20,547 nucleotides of DNA from JBGQOG01 sp052113705 (GCF_052113705.1 NZ_JBGQOG010000034.1:1-20547); one strand, 5' to 3'. Shown: positions 7,401 through 18,293, counted from the stretch's first letter. The notes: generated by a model not told the origin, from the letters alone. Numbers and translations are program-made.

Positions 7401-8599
7401 GTGACGATGAGTTGGCGATTCTGGAGCGCAACACCTATGCGCGCCTGAAGACCCAGATCATGGGCAAGGTTGCCGTCAAAGGGCCGAAAGGGATCCGTCC
7501 GGGTTCGGTGATTGACGATGAACTGCTGAGCACGCTGAGCCGTGGTCAGTGGTGGCAACTGGCGCTGGAATCGGAAAGCGACGCGAAAGAAGTCGAGGCG
7601 CTGAATGATCAGTTCGACGCGCAGAAACGCGCGCTGGATCACCGCTTTGAAGACAAGGTCGAGAAAGTCCGTCAGGGCGACGACCTGCCGCCGGGCGTGA
7701 TGAAAATGGTCAAAGTGTTCGTCGCCGTGAAGCGCAAGCTTCAGGCCGGGGACAAGATGGCCGGTCGTCACGGCAACAAAGGCGTCGTGTCGAAAGTGGT
7801 GCCGATCGAGGACATGCCGTTCCTGGCGGACGGGACCCCGGTTGATCTCGTGCTGAACCCGCTGGGCGTGCCGTCGCGGATGAACGTCGGTCAGATCCTT
7901 GAGACCCATATGGGTTGGGCGTCGCGCGGTCTGGGCATCCAGATCGACGAAGCGCTGAAGGAATACCGTCGTTCGGGCGATATGACCCCGGTGCGGGAAG
8001 CGATGCGTCACGGCTATGGCGATGAAACCTACGAGGAAGAATTCGCCAACCTCGACAACGAGCGTTTCCTGGAAAGCGCCGACACCGTGCGCCGCGGCGT
8101 GCCGATCTCGACCCCGGTCTTTGACGGGGCGAAAGAGGCCGACGTGAACGATGCGCTGACGCGTGCCGGGTTCGACACTTCGGGCCAGTCGGTGGTCTTC
8201 GATGGCCGGACGGGCGACCAGTTCGCGCGGAAAGTCACCGTCGGCGTCAAGTACTTCCTGAAGCTGCATCACCTTGTCGACGACAAGATGCACGCCCGTT
8301 CGACTGGTCCCTACTCGCTCGTCACGCAGCAGCCGCTGGGTGGTAAGGCGCAGTTCGGTGGTCAGCGTCTGGGTGAGATGGAAGTCTGGGCACTGGAAGC
8401 TTACGGCGCCGCCTACACCCTGCAGGAAATGCTGACGGTGAAGTCGGATGACGTGGCGGGCCGGACCAAGGTCTACGAGTCGATCGTCAAGGGCGAGGAC
8501 AATTTCGAAGCCGGCGTGCCGGAATCGTTCAACGTTCTCGTCAAAGAGGTCCGGGGCCTCGGCCTCAACATGGAACTCCTGGATTCGGAGGATGAGTGA
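4466..8599 (+). CDS. rpoB: DNA-directed RNA polymerase subunit beta
   Basis: The beta subunit forms half of the RNA polymerase catalytic cleft. From ATG 4466 the product is 1377 aa, the usual alphaproteobacterial length (E. coli 1342). The N-terminus 'MAQAYVGQKRIRRYYGKIREV' is typical; an in-frame GTG at 4454 would add four residues without a better ribosome site. The rifampicin pocket is intact: 'FFGSSQLSQFMDQ' at 525-537 and 'THKRRLSALGPGG' from 545, with D536, H546 and S551 matching E. coli D516, H526 and S531. This predicts sensitivity at those positions. The C-terminus has the 'GGKAQFGGQRLGEMEVWALEAYGA' switch-region sequence. Confidence 0.98.
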   Translation: MAQAYVGQKRIRRYYGKIREVLEMPNLIEVQKSSYDLFLRSGDAPKPLDGEGIQGVFQSVFPIKDFNDNAVLEFVKYELEKPKYDVEECQARDMTYSAPLKVTLRLIVFDVDETTGARSVKDIKEQDVYMGDMPLMTSNGTFIVNGTERVIVSQMHRSPGVFFDHDRGKTHSSGKLLFACRIIPYRGSWLDFEFDAKDLVFARIDRRRKLPVTTLLYALGLDQEGIMDAYYKTVNYSLEGKRGWVTKFFPERVRGTRPTYDLVDASTGEIICKAGDKVTPRMVKKLIDEGSISNLLVPFEHIAGRYVAKDIINEQTGFIYVEAGDELTLDYDRDGELTGGTIKTLIDNGITEIPVLDIDNVNVGPYIRNTMAADKNMGRDQALMDIYRVMRPGEPPTVEAASNLFDTLFFDSERYDLSAVGRVKMNMRLSLDAPDTQRTLRREDIISCIKGLVELRDGKGEIDDIDHLGNRRVRSVGELMENQYRVGLLRMERAIKERMSSVEIDTVMPQDLINAKPAAAAVREFFGSSQLSQFMDQTNPLSEVTHKRRLSALGPGGLTRERAGFEVRDVHPTHYGRMCPIETPEGQNIGLINSLATFARVNKYGFIETPYRKVVEGKVTDDVVYMSATEEMRHTVAQANAELDADGRFVNELVSTRQSGEFMLNPVEAVDLIDVSPKQLVSVAAALIPFLENDDANRALMGSNMQRQAVPLLQSEAPFVGTGMEAVVARDSGAAIMARRGGVIDQVDATRIVIRATENLGVGDAGVDIYRLRKFKRSNQSSCINQRPLVKVGERVETSQVIADGPSTDQGELAIGRNVVVAFMPWNGYNYEDSILISERIHRDDVFTSIHIDEYEVAARDTKLGPEEITRDIPNVGEEALRNLDEAGIVYIGAEVGPGDILVGKITPKGESPMTPEEKLLRAIFGEKASDVRDTSLRLPPGAYGTIVEVRVFNRHGVDKDERALQIEREEVERLSRDRDDELAILERNTYARLKTQIMGKVAVKGPKGIRPGSVIDDELLSTLSRGQWWQLALESESDAKEVEALNDQFDAQKRALDHRFEDKVEKVRQGDDLPPGVMKMVKVFVAVKRKLQAGDKMAGRHGNKGVVSKVVPIEDMPFLADGTPVDLVLNPLGVPSRMNVGQILETHMGWASRGLGIQIDEALKEYRRSGDMTPVREAMRHGYGDETYEEEFANLDNERFLESADTVRRGVPISTPVFDGAKEADVNDALTRAGFDTSGQSVVFDGRTGDQFARKVTVGVKYFLKLHHLVDDKMHARSTGPYSLVTQQPLGGKAQFGGQRLGEMEVWALEAYGAAYTLQEMLTVKSDDVAGRTKVYESIVKGEDNFEAGVPESFNVLVKEVRGLGLNMELLDSEDE

Positions 8600-8620
8600 G
8601 GGCGGTCACGCCCTCCTTTC
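8598..8620 (+). promoter_or_regulatory. Hairpin between rpoB and rpoC, shared with the fusA-tuf gap
   Basis: GAGGGCG/CGCCCTC (8598-8604 with 8609-8615) with a GTCA loop overlaps the rpoB stop codon and is followed by CTTTCC. The run from 8600 is almost the same as that at 20431 after fusA. It looks like a weak attenuator or 3'-end-protecting stem. Confidence 0.5.
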
Positions 8621-8646
8621 CACCCACCTGATATGAAGGACGCAAG

Positions 8647-12885
<4,239 letters not shown>

Positions 12886-12904
12886 TCCTTGACTAGGTGA
12901 TAAA

Positions 12905-12932
12905 AAAAGGCCCCGCTCCGGCGGGGCCTTTT
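12905..12932 (+). terminator. Rho-independent terminator of the rpoBC operon
   Basis: A perfect 12-bp stem (12905-12916 with 12921-12932) is capped by TCCG. It starts with an A-run and ends with TTTT, 19 bp after the rpoC stop. It separates the transcription machinery genes from the envelope block. Confidence 0.94.
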
Positions 12933-12989
12933 CGTTTGGGGCCGGACGATCTGGGGCAGGGTGCCCCGGCACCAGGCGGGCGGAGACAG

Positions 12990-13868
12990 ATGGCAACTGC
13001 GGCGGATAACGTGCGGGGCGCGAGCCTGATGATTGGGGCCATGGCGGCGTTCTGCCTCAACGATACGTTGATGAAGGCCGTCACTCAGGAGGTGCCGCTG
13101 TATCAGGCCATCTTCCTGCGGGGCCTGATGATGATGCCGATGCTGGCGGTCATGCTCTACCGTTCGGGGCCGTTCACCCTGCGTCTGGCGGCCGGGGACC
13201 GGGGCTGGATGGCACTGCGTTTGCTGGGCGAGGTTCTGGCCACGATCTTTTTCATGACGGCCCTGCAGCATATGCCTCTCGCCAATCTGTCCGCCATCCT
13301 GCAAAGCCTGCCCTTGCTGGTGACGCTCGCCGCCACGCTCTTCTGGGGCGAGCCGCTCGGCTGGCGGCGCAGCCTTGCCGTTGGTCTCGGCTTCATCGGG
13401 GTGATGCTGATCATCCGCCCCGGTGCCGATTTTGACCGCTGGGCGATCTTTGCGCTGCTGGCGGTTCTGGCCGTGCTGGTGCGCGATATGGTGACGCGGC
13501 AGATGTCCGCTTCGCTGCCCACGGCGGTGATCTCGCTCTATGCCGCGGTGGCGGTGACCTTGCTCGGGGCGATCATCAGCCCGTTTCAGGGCTGGGCCGG
13601 GCCGGGGATTCGCGAAATACTGGGGCTGGCAGGGGCCGCTGTGGCGCTTTTGCTGGGCTATACGCTGATCATCGGCGCGATGCGGGTGGGCGATGTCGGC
13701 GTTGTGGCGCCGTTCCGCTACACTTCGCTGCTTTTCGCGCTGGTGCTCGGGTGGTTGATTTTTGGCAGTTTTCCGGACGCTTTGACGCTGGTGGGGGCGG
13801 GGCTGGTCGTGGCCACCGGCATCTACACTTTCTTTCGTGAACGGCGTCTGGCGCGACAAAACGGCTGA
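12990..13868 (+). CDS. EamA/DMT-family membrane transporter
   Basis: This is a 292-aa hydrophobic protein with about ten transmembrane helices in two similar halves, as in EamA-domain drug/metabolite transporters. Hallmarks are 'FCLNDTLMKAV' in the first helix, and 'ALQHMPLANLSAILQSLPLL' followed by 'GVMLIIRPG' closing the first EamA repeat. The second half ends with 'VAPFRYTSLLFALVLGWLIFG'. The start is ATG 12990 with GGAG just upstream; an earlier in-frame GTG at 12897 lies before the rpoC terminator hairpin and would make an Arg/Pro-rich tail, so I reject it. Substrate is unknown; family members export metabolites or, in ArnE/F-like cases, flip lipid-linked sugars. A 71-bp gap separates it from the next gene. 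Confidence 0.9.
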   Translation: MATAADNVRGASLMIGAMAAFCLNDTLMKAVTQEVPLYQAIFLRGLMMMPMLAVMLYRSGPFTLRLAAGDRGWMALRLLGEVLATIFFMTALQHMPLANLSAILQSLPLLVTLAATLFWGEPLGWRRSLAVGLGFIGVMLIIRPGADFDRWAIFALLAVLAVLVRDMVTRQMSASLPTAVISLYAAVAVTLLGAIISPFQGWAGPGIREILGLAGAAVALLLGYTLIIGAMRVGDVGVVAPFRYTSLLFALVLGWLIFGSFPDALTLVGAGLVVATGIYTFFRERRLARQNG

Positions 13869-13939
13869 TTGGCTTGTCAGAGGCCGGATAATCGGGCACA
13901 GAAGCCCGACTTGACGGAGCAATCAAAGGACCCGCTGCG

Positions 13940-14680
13940 GTGACCGAGACCCCGACGCCCCTGCTGACCGTGGTCATCCCGGCCCGCAATGAAGCTGACA
14001 ACATCATCGGCCTGTTGACCGGGATTGATGCGGCGATGACCCCCGTGGCCCCTTTTGAGGTGATCGTCGTCGATGACGGCTCGACCGATGCCACCGCCGC
14101 CACCGTGCGCGGGCGCATGGCCGAGGTGCCGCATCTGCGCCTGCTGCAGCATGACCGCTCGGGCGGGCAATCCGCGGCGGTGCATTCCGGCGTGCTGGCG
14201 GCGCGCGGCGCGTTTATCCTGACACTGGATGGCGACGGGCAGAACCCGCCGGAAGAACTGCCGAAACTCGCGGCGCCGCTGATGGCGGCGGGGTCCGATG
14301 CCATTGGTCTGGTGGCCGGACAACGGGTCGGGCGGCAGGACACGATGTCGAAAAAGCTCGCGTCGAAATTCGCCAATGGTCTGCGCGCGCGCATTCTGAA
14401 GGACGGCACCCGCGACACCGGCTGTGGTCTGAAGGGCTTTCGCCGTGCGGCCTATCTGCGGCTGCCGTACTTTGACCACATGCACCGCTATCTGCCAGCG
14501 CTCTTCGCGCGCGATGGCTGGCAGGTGGCGCATGTTGATGTCAGCCACCGGGCGCGCGGCGCCGGCAATTCCAACTATTCCAACTGGCAGCGCGGGCTGG
14601 TGGGGGCGGTCGATCTGATCGGCGTCGCGTGGCTCTTGCGCCGCCGGAAGAAATCGCGCCCGACGGAGGCTCAGACGTAA
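13940..14680 (+). CDS. GT2 glycosyltransferase, polyprenyl-phosphate sugar synthase type
   Basis: Family GT2 enzymes of this class move a sugar from a nucleotide donor to polyprenyl phosphate on the cytoplasmic face. The 246-aa protein has a GT-A fold start 'LLTVVIPARNEADNI' (8-22), 'VVDDGSTD' (43-50), the metal-binding DGDGQ (97-101), and the subfamily signature 'RDTGCGLKGFRRA' (158-170) with 'MHRYLPALF' (181-189). A hydrophobic stretch at 219-233 followed by RRRKK could anchor it; the two C-terminal helices of ArnC-like proteins are absent. The GTG start has AAAGGA nine bases upstream. It resembles the DPM1/ArnC/RgtE group; the sugar cannot be read from sequence. Confidence 0.9.
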   Translation: MTETPTPLLTVVIPARNEADNIIGLLTGIDAAMTPVAPFEVIVVDDGSTDATAATVRGRMAEVPHLRLLQHDRSGGQSAAVHSGVLAARGAFILTLDGDGQNPPEELPKLAAPLMAAGSDAIGLVAGQRVGRQDTMSKKLASKFANGLRARILKDGTRDTGCGLKGFRRAAYLRLPYFDHMHRYLPALFARDGWQVAHVDVSHRARGAGNSNYSNWQRGLVGAVDLIGVAWLLRRRKKSRPTEAQT

Positions 14681-14682
14681 AC

Positions 14683-14985
14683 ATGCATTGGCTGATGACG
14701 GTTCTTCATGTCGACAGCACCATTGAGCTTTGGTGGGTGGTCTTCGGTTTCGCGGCGCAGGCGATGTTCACCGGGCGTTTCCTGGTGCAATGGATCGCAT
14801 CCGAGCGGGCGAAAGATTCCGTGGTGCCGGTGGCATTCTGGTATTTCTCGCTCGCGGGCGGGTTGATGCTTCTGGCCTATGCGCTTTACCGGATGGATCC
14901 GGTCTTCATTCTGGGGCAGGCGCTCGGCGTGTTGATTTACGTCCGTAACCTGACGCTGATCTATGCCAAGCGCCGCAACAGCTGA
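14683..14985 (+). CDS. Small LAB_N-domain membrane protein
   Basis: A 100-aa protein with three predicted helices belongs to the LAB_N family (lipid-A-disaccharide synthase N-terminal domain). Visible hallmarks are 'WWVVFGFAAQAMFTGRFLVQW' split over helix 1 (17-37), 'SVVPVAFWYFSLAGG' (46-60) and 'GQALGVLIYVRNLTLI' (78-93). In some bacteria this domain is fused to LpxB; here it stands alone next to a GT2 and a GT39, as in several lipid A sugar-modification loci. ATG 14683 is two bases after the GT2 stop, with GGAGG 13 bases upstream; longer starts inside GT2 lack support. The biochemical role is unproven. Confidence 0.88.
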   Translation: MHWLMTVLHVDSTIELWWVVFGFAAQAMFTGRFLVQWIASERAKDSVVPVAFWYFSLAGGLMLLAYALYRMDPVFILGQALGVLIYVRNLTLIYAKRRNS

Positions 14986-16414
14986 GGCACGGGGCTGGAT
15001 CGGACCGGCGGCGAGTGTTGTCGCGCTGGTCACGCTCTACCGCCTCGTGCTGCTGGCCTTCAACGCCACCGACCTCTTTGTCGACGAAAGCCAGTATTGG
15101 CTTTGGGGCCAGCGGCTTGACTTTGGCTATTACTCCAAGCCGCCGCTGATCGCCTGGGTGATCCGGCTGGTCACCGAGCTTGCCGGATCGGATGCGGCAT
15201 TTTGGGTGCGGATGCCCGATGCGCTGTTTCATGCAGCGACCGCGCTGATCCTCGGCGCGCTTGGCGCACGGTTCTGGGGGGCGCGGAGCGGATTTTGGGT
15301 GGCGGTGGCCTATGTGACGCTGCCCTTCGTGGCCGTCGGTTCGCTGTTGATCTCCACCGATACGATCCTCGCGCCGTTCTTCGCGGCGGCCCTTTTGTTT
15401 TGGGTGCGGGCCCTGGGTGAGCGGCGTCTGGCCTTTGCCCTCTTGGCAGGCGCGATGGCGGGGGCCGCCTGTATGGCGAAATATGCCGGGGTGTATTTCC
15501 TGCTGGGCGCAGTGCTGGCGGCACTGGTCGCGCGCGACTGGCGGGCGGGCTGGCGCTACTGGGCGCTGATGCTCGCGGGCTTTGCGGTGGTGATGGCGCC
15601 GAACATCCTGTGGAACCTCAGCCATGATCTGACCACCGTCGAGCATACGATGGACAATGTGGGCTGGGTGCGCGAGCAATCGGTCTTTGCCAGCCTGAAC
15701 CCCGCGGGCCTGCTGGAGTTCTTTTCGGCGCAGTTTGCCGTCTTTGGGCCGGTTTTCTTTGCGGTGCTGCTGGGCCTTGTGCTGCGACCGGGGGGCGCGC
15801 GGGGGCGTGGGCTTTTGGCTTTCGCGCTGCCGGTGCTCGTGATCGTCTGTGTGCAGGCGCTGATGAACAAGGCCTATGCCAATTGGGCGGTGACCAGCTA
15901 TTTCGCGGGTACGGTGCTGGTGGTGGGCGCGCTGCGGGCGCGTCCGGGATGGCTGAAAGCGGGAGTGGCGATCAATGCGGTGATCGCGCTGATCCTGCCG
16001 CTGCTGACCGTGATGCCGGGGCTGGAGCGCAACGGTAAACCCCTGTTGGCGCGTTACCTCGGCCGTGTCGCGCTGAGCGAAGAGATCATTGCGCTCGCGC
16101 AGCGCGAAGGCGGGCTGCCGGTTCTGGCCGAGAACCGCGATGTGCTGGCCGATCTTTTTCACACCGGGGCCGACAGCGGGCTGCGCTTTTACGCGCCGGT
16201 GCCGCAGGGCCGCGCCCATAATTACTATGAGCAGAACTTTGCCCTGCCGCCGCAGGTCACAGCCCCGCTGTTGCTGATCCGCGAGGGCGCACCGGTCTGT
16301 GACGGGGCACCGCTGCCCCCTTTGGCCGTGCTCGACACCGCCAAAGGGGCCTTTGCCAACCATCCGCTGAACGCCTACCGGATTGATGCGGGGTGCCTTG
16401 ATGCCCTCCGTTAA
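14963..16414 (+). CDS. ArnT-like GT39-family membrane glycosyltransferase
   Basis: The protein is 483 aa with about ten transmembrane helices in the first 350 residues and a soluble, probably periplasmic, C-terminal part. The first external loop has 'LFVDESQYWLWG' with Asp41-Glu42, the acidic pair expected of GT39/GT-C enzymes, followed by 'YYSKPPLIAW' (54-63), a signature of ArnT-like transferases. Such enzymes use a polyprenyl-phosphate sugar to glycosylate lipid A, core or another acceptor outside the inner membrane. Its start overlaps the LAB_N gene by 23 bp, and its end overlaps the PAP2 gene by 14 bp, pointing to coupled translation. Confidence 0.92.
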   Translation: MPSAATAEARGWIGPAASVVALVTLYRLVLLAFNATDLFVDESQYWLWGQRLDFGYYSKPPLIAWVIRLVTELAGSDAAFWVRMPDALFHAATALILGALGARFWGARSGFWVAVAYVTLPFVAVGSLLISTDTILAPFFAAALLFWVRALGERRLAFALLAGAMAGAACMAKYAGVYFLLGAVLAALVARDWRAGWRYWALMLAGFAVVMAPNILWNLSHDLTTVEHTMDNVGWVREQSVFASLNPAGLLEFFSAQFAVFGPVFFAVLLGLVLRPGGARGRGLLAFALPVLVIVCVQALMNKAYANWAVTSYFAGTVLVVGALRARPGWLKAGVAINAVIALILPLLTVMPGLERNGKPLLARYLGRVALSEEIIALAQREGGLPVLAENRDVLADLFHTGADSGLRFYAPVPQGRAHNYYEQNFALPPQVTAPLLLIREGAPVCDGAPLPPLAVLDTAKGAFANHPLNAYRIDAGCLDALR

Positions 16415-17153
16415 AGCCGACCTCCTGCGGCTGCGCCTTTGGCTGGCTTTCGTGCTGGTTCTGGCCATCTTCACGCTGTGGCCGGGGCTGGACCTCTGGG
16501 TTTCGGGTCTTTTTTACCGTGCGGACGGCGGCTTTTGGCTGGCGGGTAATCAGGCGATGGCCGAGGCGCGCCAGCAGATCTGGGATCTGGTGTTGTTGGT
16601 TTTGGTCGTGGCTCTCGCGGCGAGTCTCGTTTGCTGTTGGCGGCGGGGCAAGGCGCTCTGGGGTGTTCCGCGGCGGGTCTGGTTGTTTGTCGTCGCGCTC
16701 TATCTGGTCGGGCCGGGCATCGTGGTGAACCTGATCCTGAAATCCCACTGGGGCCGCGCCCGTCCGGCGGATGTGCTCGAGTTTGGCGGCTCGGCGCATT
16801 TCACCGCCCCGTTGGAGCGGGCCGGGCAATGCCTGCACAACTGCTCCTTCGTCTCGGGCGAGGGGGCGGGGGTGACGGCGCTGGCCATTTCCCTGATGGT
16901 CATCCTGAGCGCTGCATTGCCGCGCCTGCACCGGGGCGACCGCATCGCGGCGCAGGTGATCCTTGGCGTGCTGGTTGCCGTGGGGGCGGGGATGCGGGTG
17001 ATGACGGGGCGGCATTTCCTCTCGGACACGCTGTTGTCGATGCTGATCGTTTGCCTCCTGGCCGAAGGTCTGGGGCGGCTGATCCTGACGCCAGAACCGG
17101 GGGCGCTGACGGCGCTAAGGGCGCGAATTTCCGCGCTGTTCCCCCGCCGCTGA
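16401..17153 (+). CDS. PAP2-family membrane phosphatase, LpxE/LpxF-like
   Basis: A 250-aa protein with five to six membrane helices and the tripartite PAP2 lipid-phosphatase signature: K114-X6-R121-P122, then Ser152-Gly153, then R199-X5-H205-X3-D209. The nucleophile His205 and its partner Asp are present. The middle motif is SGE (152-154) instead of the usual PSGH, so the general-acid histidine is replaced by glutamate. Family members remove phosphates from lipid A, undecaprenyl pyrophosphate or glycerolipids in the periplasm. ATG 16401 has GGGG upstream and overlaps the GT39 stop; ATG 16386 is an alternative giving 255 aa. With its neighbours, a lipid A phosphatase is the simplest reading. 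Confidence 0.88.
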   Translation: MPSVKADLLRLRLWLAFVLVLAIFTLWPGLDLWVSGLFYRADGGFWLAGNQAMAEARQQIWDLVLLVLVVALAASLVCCWRRGKALWGVPRRVWLFVVALYLVGPGIVVNLILKSHWGRARPADVLEFGGSAHFTAPLERAGQCLHNCSFVSGEGAGVTALAISLMVILSAALPRLHRGDRIAAQVILGVLVAVGAGMRVMTGRHFLSDTLLSMLIVCLLAEGLGRLILTPEPGALTALRARISALFPRR

Positions 17154-17194
17154 GGCCGCCGCCGGTTGCCCTGCGTCAAGCCCGGCAGCCTGTG

Positions 17195-17223
17195 TTGACA
17201 ACCCCTGCGACTCCCCCTATACG
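17195..17223 (+). promoter_or_regulatory. Strong promoter of the str operon (rpsL-rpsG-fusA-tuf)
   Basis: A perfect TTGACA (17195-17200), a 17-bp spacer and TATACG (17218-17223) make this the best sigma-70-type promoter in the window. Transcription would start near 17230 and give a leader of about 210 nt. No clear terminator lies between the PAP2 gene and this promoter. Confidence 0.88.
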
Positions 17224-17229
17224 GCCCCC

Positions 17230-17438
17230 AACCCGACGGGCGCATTGTGTCCGGCGGCTAGCCGAATTCTAGTGGTCAAGATCCGGGTCACAAGCCTCGA
17301 TCCTCTGGATTTCAACGCATTCGCCCCCTTGGGGGTGCAATGCGATTTGGCGTTTTACGATGTGCGTGAAGCGCCGTCGAGAAGTGGCGCATCCTGTTCG
17401 GGGTGCGAGTATTGACAGAGCAAATACGGGGAACCGGT
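17230..17438 (+). promoter_or_regulatory. Structured 5' leader of rpsL
   Basis: The roughly 210-nt leader contains a long hairpin (17316-17328 with 17331-17344, one bulge) built on CGCATT/AATGCG and CCCCC/GGGGG, followed by a T-rich TTTGGCGTTTTAC. A second stem follows, GCGCC/GGCGC (17371-17375 with 17386-17390). The first could be an attenuator. The start-proximal TTGACA at 17412 lacks a -10 partner. No leader peptide stands out. Confidence 0.5.
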
Positions 17439-17810
17439 ATGCCTACCATCCAACAGCTGATCCGCAAGCCGCGGCAGCCCAAGGTGCAGCGCTCCAAGTC
17501 GCAACACCTTCAGTCCTGCCCGCAAAAGCGTGGCGTGTGTACCCGCGTGTACACCACCACGCCGAAGAAACCGAACTCCGCTATGCGTAAAGTCGCCAAG
17601 GTGCGTCTGACGAATGGCTTCGAGGTCATCTCCTACATCCCGGGCGAAAAGCACAACCTTCAGGAGCACTCCGTGGTTCTGATCCGTGGCGGCCGGGTAA
17701 AAGACCTTCCGGGTGTCCGTTACCACATCCTGCGCGGTGTGCTGGATACCCAAGGTGTTAAAGATCGTCGTCAACGCCGTTCGAAATACGGCGCGAAGCG
17801 TCCGAAATAA
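17439..17810 (+). CDS. rpsL: 30S ribosomal protein S12
   Basis: S12 sits at the decoding centre and governs translational accuracy. The 123-aa product is full length with 'TTTPKKPNSAMRKVAKVRL' and 'RGGRVKDLPGVRYH'. Lys43 and Lys88, the classic streptomycin-resistance positions, are wild type, and Asp89, the target of RimO methylthiolation in other bacteria, is kept. ATG 17439 is chosen over an in-frame GTG at 17403, because GGGGA lies six bases before it and the family begins 'MPTIQQLIRKPR'. rpsG follows after 12 bp. Confidence 0.98.
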   Translation: MPTIQQLIRKPRQPKVQRSKSQHLQSCPQKRGVCTRVYTTTPKKPNSAMRKVAKVRLTNGFEVISYIPGEKHNLQEHSVVLIRGGRVKDLPGVRYHILRGVLDTQGVKDRRQRRSKYGAKRPK

Positions 17811-17822
17811 GGGGATCATCAG

Positions 17823-18293
17823 ATGTCTCGTCGTCACGCCGCTGAAAAGCGCGAAGTTTTGCCTGACGCCAAATTTGGCGATCGTGTGCTGACCAAATTC
17901 ATGAACAACCTGATGGTTGACGGTAAGAAATCGACCGCCGAACGCATCGTCTACAACGCGCTCGAGCGTGTTGAGGGCAAGCTGAAGCGCGAGCCGATCG
18001 AAGTCTTCCACGAAGCCCTCGACAACGTGAAGCCTTCGGTTGAAGTGCGCTCGCGTCGCGTCGGTGGTGCAACCTACCAGGTTCCGGTCGAAGTGCGTCC
18101 GACCCGTCGGGAAGCACTGGCGATCCGCTGGCTGATCACCGCTGCGAAAAACCGCAACGAAAACACGATGGAAGAGCGTCTGGCCGGTGAGCTGGCGGAT
18201 GCTGTGAACAATCGTGGTACCGCTGTGAAGAAGCGCGAAGACACCCACAAAATGGCCGACGCGAACAAAGCGTTCAGCCACTACCGCTGGTAA
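17823..18293 (+). CDS. rpsG: 30S ribosomal protein S7
   Basis: S7 nucleates assembly of the 30S head and lines the mRNA exit channel. The 156-aa product is the normal length, beginning 'MSRRHAAEKREVLPDAKFGD' with the conserved 'FMNNLMVDGKKSTAE' (26-40) and 'GGATYQVPVEVRP' (81-93), and ending 'FSHYRW'. In E. coli, S7 represses the str operon by binding the rpsL-rpsG gap, but the gap here is only 12 bp, so that control site is not present in the same form; the long rpsL leader may take its place. Confidence 0.98.
   Translation: MSRRHAAEKREVLPDAKFGDRVLTKFMNNLMVDGKKSTAERIVYNALERVEGKLKREPIEVFHEALDNVKPSVEVRSRRVGGATYQVPVEVRPTRREALAIRWLITAAKNRNENTMEERLAGELADAVNNRGTAVKKREDTHKMADANKAFSHYRW

Noticed and set aside
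4271..8293. Very long antisense open frame (1340 codons) opposite rpoB
   Set aside because: It mirrors the codon bias of rpoB on the other strand. The product is His/Arg/Val/Asp-rich with no recognisable domain, and there is no plausible start region.
12897..12989. N-terminal extension of the EamA transporter from GTG 12897
   Set aside because: It would be translated through the rpoC terminator hairpin and gives a Gly/Pro/Arg-rich tail unlike the family; ATG 12990 has GGAG upstream.
13893..13908. CGGGC/GCCCG hairpin between the EamA and GT2 genes as a terminator
   Set aside because: The stem is only 5 bp and no T-run follows; it may be chance in GC-rich DNA.
17412..17417. Second TTGACA just before rpsL as a promoter
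   Set aside because: No -10-like hexamer lies 16-18 bp downstream; the expected position falls on CCGGTA at the start codon.
17360..17590. Open frame of 76 codons in the rpsL leader as a leader peptide
   Set aside because: It overlaps the first 50 codons of rpsL in another frame, lacks a Shine-Dalgarno, and its composition looks like a shadow.
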